NCBI RefSeq assembly: GCF_019429535.1 | Contig: NZ_JAHXZM010000001.1 | Coordinates: 682,001 to 746,000, forward strand | Direction: 5' to 3' | Origin: Sphingomonas citricola | GTDB lineage: Bacteria > Pseudomonadota > Alphaproteobacteria > Sphingomonadales > Sphingomonadaceae | Length of the DNA: 64,000 nucleotides | Part shown: positions 19,049-26,671 of the stretch, in pieces | Numbering within the stretch: position 1 is the first letter of the stretch | Layout: each line of letters opens with the position of its first letter | Notes under the pieces: generated by a model | What the model saw: only the letters and a program-made list of their open reading frames with translations | Databases searched by the model: none | Told to the model about the DNA's origin: nothing | Program-made: the position numbers and the translations under genes

Positions 19049-19995
19049 CGCGCTGCGGCTCCGTCGGTGATTGCGTCGCTCGTCTTTTCGGGGCGGATAT
19101 AGATCGAAGACAGGCGCGGCTCGGCCTTTTTCAGCGTCTGTTCGATCTGCTCGATCATCGTCTCGCCTTCTCCCATGGTCAGCTTGTCATCGAAATCGGC
19201 GCTAATCGCAACGAAGATGCTGTCGGGCGCAGTGTGGATCGTGCGGACGTGATTGACCGCGGTGATCGCCGGGTGCGCCTCGACCGCCTCGCGCACCCGC
19301 GCGATCACCTCCGGGTCGGCACGCTCGCCGATCAGGAGCCCCTTCGCTTCGCGCGCCAGCAGCACCGCGACGATGCCCAGCACGCCGCCGATCGCGATCG
19401 AGGCATAGCCGTCGATGCGGGGATCGCCGAGCGCGTGGCTCGCCCACACACCGACCGCCGCGATGACGAGGCCGGCGAGCGCCGCCGAATCCTCGAACAG
19501 CACGATGAAGCCGGCGGGGTCCTTCGATTGGTGCACCGCTTCCCACCAACCGAGATCGCCCTTCGATTGCTTGAACTCGCGCCGAGCGATCCACCACGAC
19601 GATCCCTCGAGCGCGAGCGACACCGCGATGACGATGTAGTTGATCGTCGGATCGGTCAGATTCTCAGGCTCGACGATGTGGAGATACCCCTCGTAGACCG
19701 ACACGCCCGCGCCGATCGCGAAGATGAGGATCGCGACTACGAACGCCCAGAAATACAGCTCGCGTCCGTACCCGAACGGGTGCGCCGCGTCCGCCGGCCG
19801 CTTGGCGCGTTTCTGGCCGTAGAGCAGCAAAACCTGATTGCCGCTGTCGACCACCGAGTGGACGCCCTCGGTCAGCATTGACGACGAGCCGGTGATGCCG
19901 GCGGCGACGAATTTGGCGACCGCGATGCCGAGGTTCGCGGCGAGCGCGCCGAAGAGGACGATGTTGTCGCGGATACGTGCGGTGAGGTCGGACAG
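19045..19995 (-). CDS. Cation diffusion facilitator exporter, apparently CTG-initiated
   Basis: 316 residues if read from CTG at 19995. The first ATG in frame (19878) falls inside the first membrane/metal-site region (MLTEGVHSVVD) and would drop helix 1. Upstream the frame stays open to a stop at 20050-20052 and translates as a normal CDF N-terminus (LTARIRDNIVLFGALAANL...FVAAGITGSSS), but contains no ATG, GTG or TTG. CTG at 19993-19995 has GGGAA 8 bp upstream. Helix 2 has HSVVD and helix 5 FEDSAALAG; the C-terminal domain has VNHVRTIHTAPD. It would export divalent metal. Confidence 0.8.
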   Translation of the reverse strand: MSDLTARIRDNIVLFGALAANLGIAVAKFVAAGITGSSSMLTEGVHSVVDSGNQVLLLYGQKRAKRPADAAHPFGYGRELYFWAFVVAILIFAIGAGVSVYEGYLHIVEPENLTDPTINYIVIAVSLALEGSSWWIARREFKQSKGDLGWWEAVHQSKDPAGFIVLFEDSAALAGLVIAAVGVWASHALGDPRIDGYASIAIGGVLGIVAVLLAREAKGLLIGERADPEVIARVREAVEAHPAITAVNHVRTIHTAPDSIFVAISADFDDKLTMGEGETMIEQIEQTLKKAEPRLSSIYIRPEKTSDAITDGAAAR

Positions 19996-20095
19996 CGTCG
20001 TGGTTCCCGGTTCAGTTCGCGCGTGTAAACAATTGTGTCGCCAAGTCGTTCATCGCCGCGTTGCGGGGCCGGTGGGGACGCGATACGCCTGCGTC

Positions 20096-22030
20096 ATGAT
20101 GCCACGCCTCACGCTCGCCGCGCTCGCGCTGTCCACCGCTACCGTCGCCCATGCGCAGGACCGCGTGACGGCGATGACCCCCGACGTCGTGGCCTCCTAC
20201 GATCAGGTCCGCGAGCAGGCCGATTATATCAAGCGCGTGGTGATGGTGCCGATGCGCGACGGGACCAGGCTGTACACCGTCATCCTGATGAAGAAGGGCA
20301 CGCGTAACGGCCCGATCCTGCTGTCGCGCACGCCCTACGATGCAGCGGGATCGACCGCGCGGACGGCGAGCCAGCGGCTGGTCGACATCCTGCCGGTGAT
20401 GGACGCGGAGTTCGTCGATGACGGCTACGTCCGCGTCTACCAGGACATTCGCGGGATGCATCATTCGGAAGGGCAGTTCGTCATGACGCGGCCGTTGTCC
20501 GGGCCGCTCAACTCGACCGGGATCGACGAATCGACCGACGCCTACGACACGATCGACTGGCTGGTGAAGAACGTCCCCGAGGGGAACGGCAAGGTCGGCG
20601 TGATCGGCAGCAGCTACCTGGGGTTCACCACGCTGATGGCGGAGATCAACCCGCACCCTGCGCTCAAGGCCGCGATGCCGCAGAGCCCGATGGTCGACAC
20701 CTGGGTCGGCGACGACGATTTCCACAATGGCGCGTTTCGCGTGGGCACGCTCGATTACGCGGTCGAGATGAGCACGGGCCACGGTGATGCGGGCGCGAAG
20801 ATCGCGCGCGGGGCAGGGGACGACTACACCACCTACTTGAATGCCGGGTCGATCGGCGACTACGCGCGCAAGTGGGGGATCGAGCGTTATCCCACCGTTC
20901 GCAAGGTGATGGAGAACCCGGCCTATACCGATTTCTGGTCGTTGCAGGCGGTCGACAAATGGATGGCGGCGCGCCCGCTGACGGTGCCGACGATGCTGGT
21001 GGTCGGGCAATGGGATCAGGAAGACAGCTACGGCGCGCCCGCGGTCTACGCGGCGCTTGAGCCCAAGGATAAGGCTAACAACATGGTGTCGCTGGTGATC
21101 GGGCCGTGGCGGCATTCGGGCGTCAATCATTACGGTTACGAGCTGGGCGCGTTGACGTTCAACGGCGACACCGCGCTGCAATTCCGTCAGCAATATATGA
21201 AGCCGTTCTTCGACCATTATCTGCGCGGCACGCCCGCCGCGATCCCGCCGGTGCTGACCTATGCGACGGGCGCGAACCGCTGGCAGGTGTCGCCCAAATG
21301 GCCGATGGGGACGCTGACGCCGCTCTACCTCGGCGCGAACGGCACCGCGTCGTTCGCGAAACCCGCGGGGGCGGGGAGCACAAGCTACGTGTCCGATCCC
21401 GCCAGCCCGGTGCCGTTCCTGCCGCGCCCGATCGACATCGGCAACGGTGACCAGTGGAAGACGTGGCTGGTACGCGACCAGCGTTTCGTCACCGGGCGAC
21501 CCGACGTCGTCGACTGGCAGACCCCCGCGCTCGACAAGCCCGTCCACATCATGGGGGCGCCGGAGGTCAGTCTGTTCGCCGCAACGACCGGCAGCGACAG
21601 CGACTGGGTGGTAAAGGTGATCGACGTCTATCCCGACACGCTGCCTGAGCCCGCGGCTCAGGGATCGAAGCCTGCGATGACCGGCTATCAGCTGCCGATC
21701 GGGATCGAGATCTACCGCGGCCGCTACGTCCACGGTCGCGCGACACCCGCGAAGCTGACACCCGGCCGGGTCGAAAACTACCGGTTCGCGTTGCCGAACG
21801 TCGACCATGTGTTCCTGCCGGGCCACCGCATCATGGTGCAGGTGCAATCGAGCCTGTTCCCGCTCTACGACCGCAATCCGCAGACGTTCGTGCCCAATAT
21901 CTTCAATGCGAGGCCCGGCGACTACAAGGTGGCGACGCAGCGCGTGACCTGGGGCGGTACGCAGGCGAGCGCGGTGTTTCTGCCGATCGTCGACGATGCG
22001 GCCGCGGCGCAGGTGACGGCGGCGCAGTAA
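20096..22030 (+). CDS. CocE/NonD-family alpha/beta hydrolase, exported
   Basis: 644 residues. A signal peptide (LTLAALALSTATVAHAQ) is followed by an X-Pro dipeptidyl-peptidase-type hydrolase domain: MRDGTRLYTVI, oxyanion LLSRTPYD, YQDIRGMHHSEG, nucleophile Ser in GVIGSSYLGFTT, Asp in QWDQEDSYG and His in GPWRHSGVNHYG. The C-terminal jelly-roll domain begins near PVHIMGAPEVSL and includes NYRFALPNVDHVFLPGHRI. Relatives hydrolyse alpha-amino-acid esters, cephalosporin acyl groups or cocaine; the substrate here is unknown. Two adjacent ATGs (20096, 20099) are possible. Confidence 0.9.
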   Translation: MMPRLTLAALALSTATVAHAQDRVTAMTPDVVASYDQVREQADYIKRVVMVPMRDGTRLYTVILMKKGTRNGPILLSRTPYDAAGSTARTASQRLVDILPVMDAEFVDDGYVRVYQDIRGMHHSEGQFVMTRPLSGPLNSTGIDESTDAYDTIDWLVKNVPEGNGKVGVIGSSYLGFTTLMAEINPHPALKAAMPQSPMVDTWVGDDDFHNGAFRVGTLDYAVEMSTGHGDAGAKIARGAGDDYTTYLNAGSIGDYARKWGIERYPTVRKVMENPAYTDFWSLQAVDKWMAARPLTVPTMLVVGQWDQEDSYGAPAVYAALEPKDKANNMVSLVIGPWRHSGVNHYGYELGALTFNGDTALQFRQQYMKPFFDHYLRGTPAAIPPVLTYATGANRWQVSPKWPMGTLTPLYLGANGTASFAKPAGAGSTSYVSDPASPVPFLPRPIDIGNGDQWKTWLVRDQRFVTGRPDVVDWQTPALDKPVHIMGAPEVSLFAATTGSDSDWVVKVIDVYPDTLPEPAAQGSKPAMTGYQLPIGIEIYRGRYVHGRATPAKLTPGRVENYRFALPNVDHVFLPGHRIMVQVQSSLFPLYDRNPQTFVPNIFNARPGDYKVATQRVTWGGTQASAVFLPIVDDAAAAQVTAAQ

Positions 22031-22046
22031 ACGCCGCCGTATTGCC

Positions 22047-22997
22047 TCAGACGTCCGCGTCGGTCAGCCGGGCAAGCTGCTCGTCGGTCAGGCGCAGGTC
22101 CATCGCGGGCAGCAGATCGGCGATCTGCTCCGCCGAGGTGGCGCTCGCGATCGGCGCGGTGACGCCGGGTTGCGCGATGAGCCACGCGAGCGCGATTTGC
22201 GCCAGCGTCGCGCCGGTCTCCCCCGCAACGCCGTCCATCGCGGCGAGCATCGCCTGACCCTTGCCCTCGAGCAGGTCGGTCATCCGCCCGCCACGCACGC
22301 TCTTCTTCAGATCATCGGACGAGCGATACTTGCCCGTGAGGAAGCCGGAGGCGAGCCCGTAATAGGGCACGACCCCAATGTTGAACTCGACGCAATAATC
22401 TTGCAGCTCGCCCTCGAATTTGGTGCGGCTGATGAGATTATATTCGGGCTGGAGCACCTGGTAATGCGGCAACCCGGCGGCGCGTGCGCCCTCGATCGCC
22501 GACTTCAGCCGCGCGGCGTGGAAATTGGATGCGCCGAGGACCCGAACCTTGCCCGCTTCGACCAACTTGGCGAACGCTTCGGCGACCGCGTTCTGCGGGG
22601 TCGCCTCATCGTCCTGATGCGCGAAATACAGGTCGATATGGTCGGTGCCGAGCCGCTGGAGCGAGGCATCGCATGCAGCCGCGATCCGTGCGGGCGCGAG
22701 CTTCTCGCCGCCGTCGCCCGGCAGCATGCCGACCTTGGTCGCGATCTGGACGCGATCGCGCTTGCCGCTCGCGCGCAGCCACTCCCCGATCATCGTCTCC
22801 GATTCGCCGCCGCTGTGACCAGGCACCCAGGCGGAATAAACGTCTGCGGTGTCGATCATCGTCCCGCCGCCGTCGACGAAGGCGTCGAGCACCGCGAAGC
22901 TCGCGTCGCGGTCTGCGGTCCAGCCGAATACGTTGCCACCCAGTACCAGCGGTGCGATCTTCAGGTCAGATGCGCCCAAGCGGCGAAGGTCGGTCAT
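22047..22997 (-). CDS. Aldo/keto reductase
   Basis: 316 residues, NADPH-dependent (beta/alpha)8 barrel. The tetrad is Asp and Tyr in DTADVYSAW, Lys in IATKVG and His in YFAHQDD. VLGASNFHAARL and the C-terminal TSAEQI bind cofactor. It resembles YajO/Tas-type reductases; the physiological carbonyl is unknown. The start overlaps the stop of an upstream small lipoprotein gene by 4 bp (ATGA). It converges on the CocE-type hydrolase with 16 bp between stops. Confidence 0.92.
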   Translation of the reverse strand: MTDLRRLGASDLKIAPLVLGGNVFGWTADRDASFAVLDAFVDGGGTMIDTADVYSAWVPGHSGGESETMIGEWLRASGKRDRVQIATKVGMLPGDGGEKLAPARIAAACDASLQRLGTDHIDLYFAHQDDEATPQNAVAEAFAKLVEAGKVRVLGASNFHAARLKSAIEGARAAGLPHYQVLQPEYNLISRTKFEGELQDYCVEFNIGVVPYYGLASGFLTGKYRSSDDLKKSVRGGRMTDLLEGKGQAMLAAMDGVAGETGATLAQIALAWLIAQPGVTAPIASATSAEQIADLLPAMDLRLTDEQLARLTDADV

Positions 22998-23188
22998 TGG
23001 TCGTTCTCCACGGTCATGGTGTCGGGCTCGTCCTCCAGCGCGACGCTGTTGGCATCGAGCATCTCCGCCGCGCGGTTGAGGCGCGCGTCCTGATCGGCGG
23101 TCAGCTGTCCGGGCTGGTCGGGCGACGAGCAGGCGGCTAGCCCGCCGATAGCCGCCGCCGCGAGCGCCGCCGCGGCGATCCGGCGCAT
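22994..23188 (-). CDS. Small lipoprotein, acidic
   Basis: 64 residues: signal peptide with lipobox GGLAAC, then a short acidic domain (LTADQDARLNRAAEMLDANSVALEDEPD). No family recognised. Its ATG overlaps the stop of the previous small lipoprotein gene by one base (TGATG), and its stop overlaps the aldo/keto reductase start, so three genes are coupled in translation. Confidence 0.7.
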   Translation of the reverse strand: MRRIAAAALAAAAIGGLAACSSPDQPGQLTADQDARLNRAAEMLDANSVALEDEPDTMTVENDQ

Positions 23189-23469
23189 CAACGGCGCATC
23201 GCGTTGCCGGTCTTGGTCAGGGCGTTGCCCGTCGCGTCGCCGGCCGCGTCCGCGGTGTTGGCGGCGGCATTGCCCGCGCGATCGATCGAATTGGCGGCGC
23301 GGTCCAACGCGGCGTCGCTCGCCGCCTGCACGTCGTTGACCGCATTGGCGGTCGTCGCGCTGGTGTCGGCGGCGACGGCGTTCGCGGCCTCGGCGCTCTC
23401 GTTCTGTGCCTTCTGGCTGCACGCCGCCAGCGAGAGCGCCGCGGCGGCGACGGCGATGACGAGCTTCAT
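23188..23469 (-). CDS. Small alanine-rich lipoprotein with amphipathic repeats
   Basis: 93 residues: signal peptide with lipobox SLAAC (Cys17), then an Ala/Asn/Asp-rich helix with repeated NAV/NAA and AADxA units (for example RAANSIDRAGNAAANTADAAG), probably a long amphipathic helix on a membrane surface or a coiled coil. GGGGA precedes the ATG at 23469. First gene of a three-gene unit with a second lipoprotein and an aldo/keto reductase; divergent from the methionine operon. Confidence 0.7.
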   Translation of the reverse strand: MKLVIAVAAAALSLAACSQKAQNESAEAANAVAADTSATTANAVNDVQAASDAALDRAANSIDRAGNAAANTADAAGDATGNALTKTGNAMRR

Positions 23470-23548
23470 GTCCGGTCCCCTATCGTTGTTCGACCGCGCC
23501 AACGCCGATCACCCCCGCTTGGCTCCGGCGCAGGAGTTCGTTGACCGC

Positions 23549-23568
23549 ATATAAAGATATCTTTATAT
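23549..23568. promoter_or_regulatory. Perfect 20-bp palindrome, putative SahR operator of the methionine operon
   Basis: ATATAAAGATATCTTTATAT, with no mismatch, lies 9 bp before the ATG of the ArsR-methyltransferase gene. An AT-only palindrome in such GC-rich sequence stands out. A 17/20 match lies upstream of metK at 33458-33477. Size and symmetry fit an ArsR-dimer site, and autoregulation is expected. Confidence 0.8.
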
Positions 23569-23577
23569 CTTGAGGTC

Positions 23578-24537
23578 ATGGACGCCGCGCTCGACATCTT
23601 TCGTGCCCTTGCCGACAGCTCGCGGCTGCGGATCGTCTGCCTGCTGCGCGCGATGGAATTGTCGGTCGGCGAACTCGCGCAGGTGCTGGGGCAGAGCCAG
23701 CCGCGCGTCAGCCGCCACGTCAAGATCCTGACCGACGCGGGGCTCGCCGAACGTCGCAAGGAAGGTAGCTGGGTCTTCGTGGCCCTCGGCGACGAGGCAC
23801 GCGTCACGCCCGTGCTCGCCGCGCTCGACGCGTGGGAGGCGGGTGCGCCCGACCGGCAGGCAAGCGCTGATGGGGCGCGGCTCGCGGCGGTGCGCGCCGA
23901 TCGAGCCGCGGCGGCGGCGGGATGGTTCGAGAGCCACGCGCGTGAGTGGGACGCGATCCGCTCGCTCCACATCGCCGAGGAACAGGTCGAGGCAGCGATG
24001 GTCCGCGTGCTGGCGGGCGAGCCGATCGGGCGCTTGATCGATATCGGCACCGGCACGGGCAGGATGATCGAGCTGTTCGCCCGTGCGGCGACGACCGCGC
24101 TCGGCATCGATCGCAGCTCGGAAATGCTGCGGCTGGCGCGCGCGAAGCTGGGCGAGCAGGGGCTGGGCAATGCCGAGCTTCGCCAGGCTGATCTCTACGC
24201 ACTGCCGCTCGCCGATGGCGGCGCGGACGTCGCGATCCTTCACCACGTACTCCATTTCGCGCAGCAGCCGGGTGCGGCGATCGCGGAGGCGGCGCGTGTC
24301 TTGTCACCGGGCGGGCGATTGCTGATCGCCGATTTCGCGCCCCACGACCGTGAGGAATTGCGGACGCAGGACGCGCACACGCGATTGGGCTTCTCCGACG
24401 CGCAGATCGAGGGCTGGTTCGCTGCCGCCGGGCTGATGCCGGCACGGGTCGAAACGCTGGAGGGCGGCGAACTGACGGTGAAATTGTGGCTCGGTCGCAA
24501 GGCGGCGGGGCGCGCAGGCGAGGTGAAAGCGGCATGA
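23578..24537 (+). CDS. sahR: ArsR-family regulator fused to a SAM-dependent methyltransferase domain (SahR-like)
   Basis: 319 residues. Residues 1-80 are an ArsR winged helix (LADSSRLRIVCLL; recognition helix QSQPRVSRHVKIL). From about 110 comes a class I methyltransferase fold with motif I LIDIGTGTGRM (about 153-163), motif II LGIDRSSEM and LHHVLHFAQQP. Proteins of this build regulate methionine/SAM-cycle genes and are thought to sense SAH or SAM through the methyltransferase-like domain; that role is known from relatives, not shown here. It heads metF-metH1-metH2; its stop overlaps the metF start (ATGA), and the operator is just upstream. Confidence 0.85.
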   Translation: MDAALDIFRALADSSRLRIVCLLRAMELSVGELAQVLGQSQPRVSRHVKILTDAGLAERRKEGSWVFVALGDEARVTPVLAALDAWEAGAPDRQASADGARLAAVRADRAAAAAGWFESHAREWDAIRSLHIAEEQVEAAMVRVLAGEPIGRLIDIGTGTGRMIELFARAATTALGIDRSSEMLRLARAKLGEQGLGNAELRQADLYALPLADGGADVAILHHVLHFAQQPGAAIAEAARVLSPGGRLLIADFAPHDREELRTQDAHTRLGFSDAQIEGWFAAAGLMPARVETLEGGELTVKLWLGRKAAGRAGEVKAA

Positions 24538-25469
24538 CCAAGCAGGTGAACGAAGCGGTGCTGGCGCACGACGGCCCGCTCTACGCCGATGTCGGCGGCG
24601 ATATCGACGTGAGTTTCGAATTCTCGCCGCCCAAGACCGACAAGGCGGAGGAGGTGTTGTGGCAGTCGATCGCGACGCTTCAGCCGCTTGCGCCACGCTT
24701 CCTCTCGGTCACTTACGGCGCGGGTGGATCAACGCGTGATCGCACCCACGCGACCGTGGCGCGGATCGCGCGCGAGACCGACGTGCCGGCGGCCGCGCAC
24801 CTCACCTGCGTCGAGGCGACGCGCGAGGAACTCGACGCGATCGCGCAGGAATATTGGGCGGCGGGCGTACGCCATATCGTCGCGCTCCGCGGTGACGCAC
24901 CTGCGGGGGCGGACGGCTACGCCCCGCATCCGGGCGGGTACGAGAATGCGGCGGCGCTGGTCGCGGGGCTGCGGCGGTTGCACCCGTTCGAGATATCGGT
25001 CGCGGCCTATCCCGAATGTCACCCGGATTCGAGCGACGCCGCGGCCGATCTCGACAACCTCAAGCGCAAGATCGACGCCGGCGCGAACCGCGCGATCACG
25101 CAATTCTTCTTCGAGCCCGATACCTTCTTCCGCTACCGCGACGCGGCGGCGGCAGCGGGCATCAACGCCGAGATTGTCCCCGGCATTATGCCGATCGCGA
25201 GCGTCGCGGGCGTGATGCGGATGGCGGCGATGTGCCAGACCGACGTGCCCGCGTGGTTGACGCGGCTGTTCGAGGGGCTGGACGATCGTCCAGCCGCGCG
25301 CCAGCTCGTCGCCGCGACCGTCGCGGCCGAACTGTGCCGCAAGCTCTACGCGGGCGGGGTGAAGCAATTCCACTTCTACACGATGAACAAGGCCGAGCTG
25401 AGCTTCGCGATCTGCCACCTGCTCGGCGTTCGCGCAGGGAACGCGGGCGAGGCAAGGGCGGCGGCATGA
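24534..25469 (+). CDS. metF: Methylenetetrahydrofolate reductase
   Basis: 311 residues, FAD-dependent TIM barrel. DVSFEFSPPKTDKAEE contains the catalytic Glu, VTYGAGGSTRDRTHATV the conserved folate/FAD region, HLTCVEATREEL, and ITQFFFEPDTFFRY the typical FFD-like segment. It reduces 5,10-methylene-THF to 5-methyl-THF, the methyl donor for the methionine synthase encoded next. The gene overlaps both neighbours by 4 bp (ATGA at each end). Confidence 0.95.
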   Translation: MTKQVNEAVLAHDGPLYADVGGDIDVSFEFSPPKTDKAEEVLWQSIATLQPLAPRFLSVTYGAGGSTRDRTHATVARIARETDVPAAAHLTCVEATREELDAIAQEYWAAGVRHIVALRGDAPAGADGYAPHPGGYENAAALVAGLRRLHPFEISVAAYPECHPDSSDAAADLDNLKRKIDAGANRAITQFFFEPDTFFRYRDAAAAAGINAEIVPGIMPIASVAGVMRMAAMCQTDVPAWLTRLFEGLDDRPAARQLVAATVAAELCRKLYAGGVKQFHFYTMNKAELSFAICHLLGVRAGNAGEARAAA

Positions 25470-26530
25470 GCGGGTTCGGCGATGTGAGCGTGCGCGAGAT
25501 CTTCAACGCGGAAGCCGCAAAACGCATCCTGATCACCGACGGCGCATTCGGGACCGAGATCCAGAACTGGAAACTGTCGGAGGCCGATTACGCCGGCACG
25601 CTGGCGCTCGGTCACGATCAGAAGGGCAACAACGACATCCTCGCGCTCACCAAGCCCGAGGTGCCCGCCGCGATCCACCGCGCCTATTTCGAGGCGGGTG
25701 CGGATATCGCCGAGACCAACACCTTCTCCGCCAACCGCATCAGCCAGGCCGATTACGGTGCCGAAGGCTTGGTGCGTGAGATCAACGTCGAGAGCGCGCG
25801 GCTGGCGCGCTCGATCGCCGACGAGTTCACCGCCAAGGATGGGCGCCCGCGCTTCGTCGCGGGCGCGGTCGGGCCGACCAACAAGACGCTGTCGCTGTCA
25901 CCCGACGTCAACGATCCCGGCTACCGCGAGATCGACTTCGATTATCTGAAGGACGTGTACCGCGAGCAGATCGACGCATTGGTCGAGGGTGGCGCGGACT
26001 TCGTGCTGATCGAAACCGTGTTCGACACGCTGAACGCCAAGGCGGGGGTGATGGCGGCGATCGAGGCGGGTGCGGCGCTCGGGCGCGACCTGCCGATCAT
26101 GCTGTCGATGACGTTAACCGATTTGTCGGGGCGCAATCTGTCGGGGCATACCGTTGAGGCATTCTGGCACGCGGTGCGTCACGCGCGGCCGCTGACGATC
26201 GGGCTCAACTGCTCGTTCGGTGCCGAGCAGCTCCGCCCCCACGTCAAGACGCTGTCGGAGATCTGCGATACGCTGATCATGGTCTATCCCAACGCCGGGC
26301 TGCCCAATGAATTGGGCGCCTACGACGAGGCGCCGGCGACGACCGCGGGGCTGGTCGGGCAGTGGGCCGAGGCAGGCCAGGTCAATGTGCTCGGTGGCTG
26401 CTGCGGCTCGACGCCCGCGCATATCGCGGCGATCGCGGAAGGCGTGCGCGGCCTTGCGCCGCGCGCGGTGCCGGTGCCGCCGGTCCGCACGCGGCTCGCC
26501 GGGCTGGAGCCGTTCTTCATGGCGGCGTGA
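25466..26530 (+). CDS. metH: Methionine synthase, homocysteine-binding half
   Basis: 354 residues, equal to module 1 of E. coli MetH. The N-terminal [13 protein letters not shown] is typical, and the zinc/homocysteine ligands are C249 (GLNCSFG), C312 and C313 (GGCCGST), close to E. coli C247, C310 and C311. The gene stops exactly where the homocysteine domain ends; the folate, cobalamin and activation modules are in the next gene after a 141-bp gap holding a palindromic repeat. Both proteins must assemble for activity. Confidence 0.93.
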   Translation: MSGFGDVSVREIFNAEAAKRILITDGAFGTEIQNWKLSEADYAGTLALGHDQKGNNDILALTKPEVPAAIHRAYFEAGADIAETNTFSANRISQADYGAEGLVREINVESARLARSIADEFTAKDGRPRFVAGAVGPTNKTLSLSPDVNDPGYREIDFDYLKDVYREQIDALVEGGADFVLIETVFDTLNAKAGVMAAIEAGAALGRDLPIMLSMTLTDLSGRNLSGHTVEAFWHAVRHARPLTIGLNCSFGAEQLRPHVKTLSEICDTLIMVYPNAGLPNELGAYDEAPATTAGLVGQWAEAGQVNVLGGCCGSTPAHIAAIAEGVRGLAPRAVPVPPVRTRLAGLEPFFMAA

Positions 26531-26534
26531 TTGA

Positions 26535-26658
26535 TCCTCCCCGGAACGGGGAGGGGGACCAGCCGCAGGCTGGTGGAGGGGAGCGCCGCGATCGCTCTCC
26601 TTGCGGCGACCCCCCTCCACCATGCTTCGCACGGTCCCCCTCCCCGTGCCGGGGAGGA
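26535..26658. repeat. GC-rich palindromic repeat element between the metH halves
   Basis: The ends are inverted repeats of 26 bp (26535-26560 and 26633-26658) matching at 25 of 26 positions, with the core CCTCCCCGG...GGGGAGGGGGACC. Inside are a CCAGC/GCTGG mini-hairpin and GGTGGAGGGG facing CCCCTCCACC. A half-copy is at 60081-60106. This is the style of dispersed REP/MITE-like elements of sphingomonads. It has no coding capacity of its own; the metH2 ribosome-binding site (GAGAAGG, 26661-26667) lies just outside it. Confidence 0.85.
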
Positions 26659-26671
26659 AAGAGAAGGCACG

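Noticed and set aside
20012..21847. 611-codon open frame on the minus strand
   Set aside because: Antisense shadow of the CocE-type hydrolase, which has a signal peptide and a full catalytic triad.
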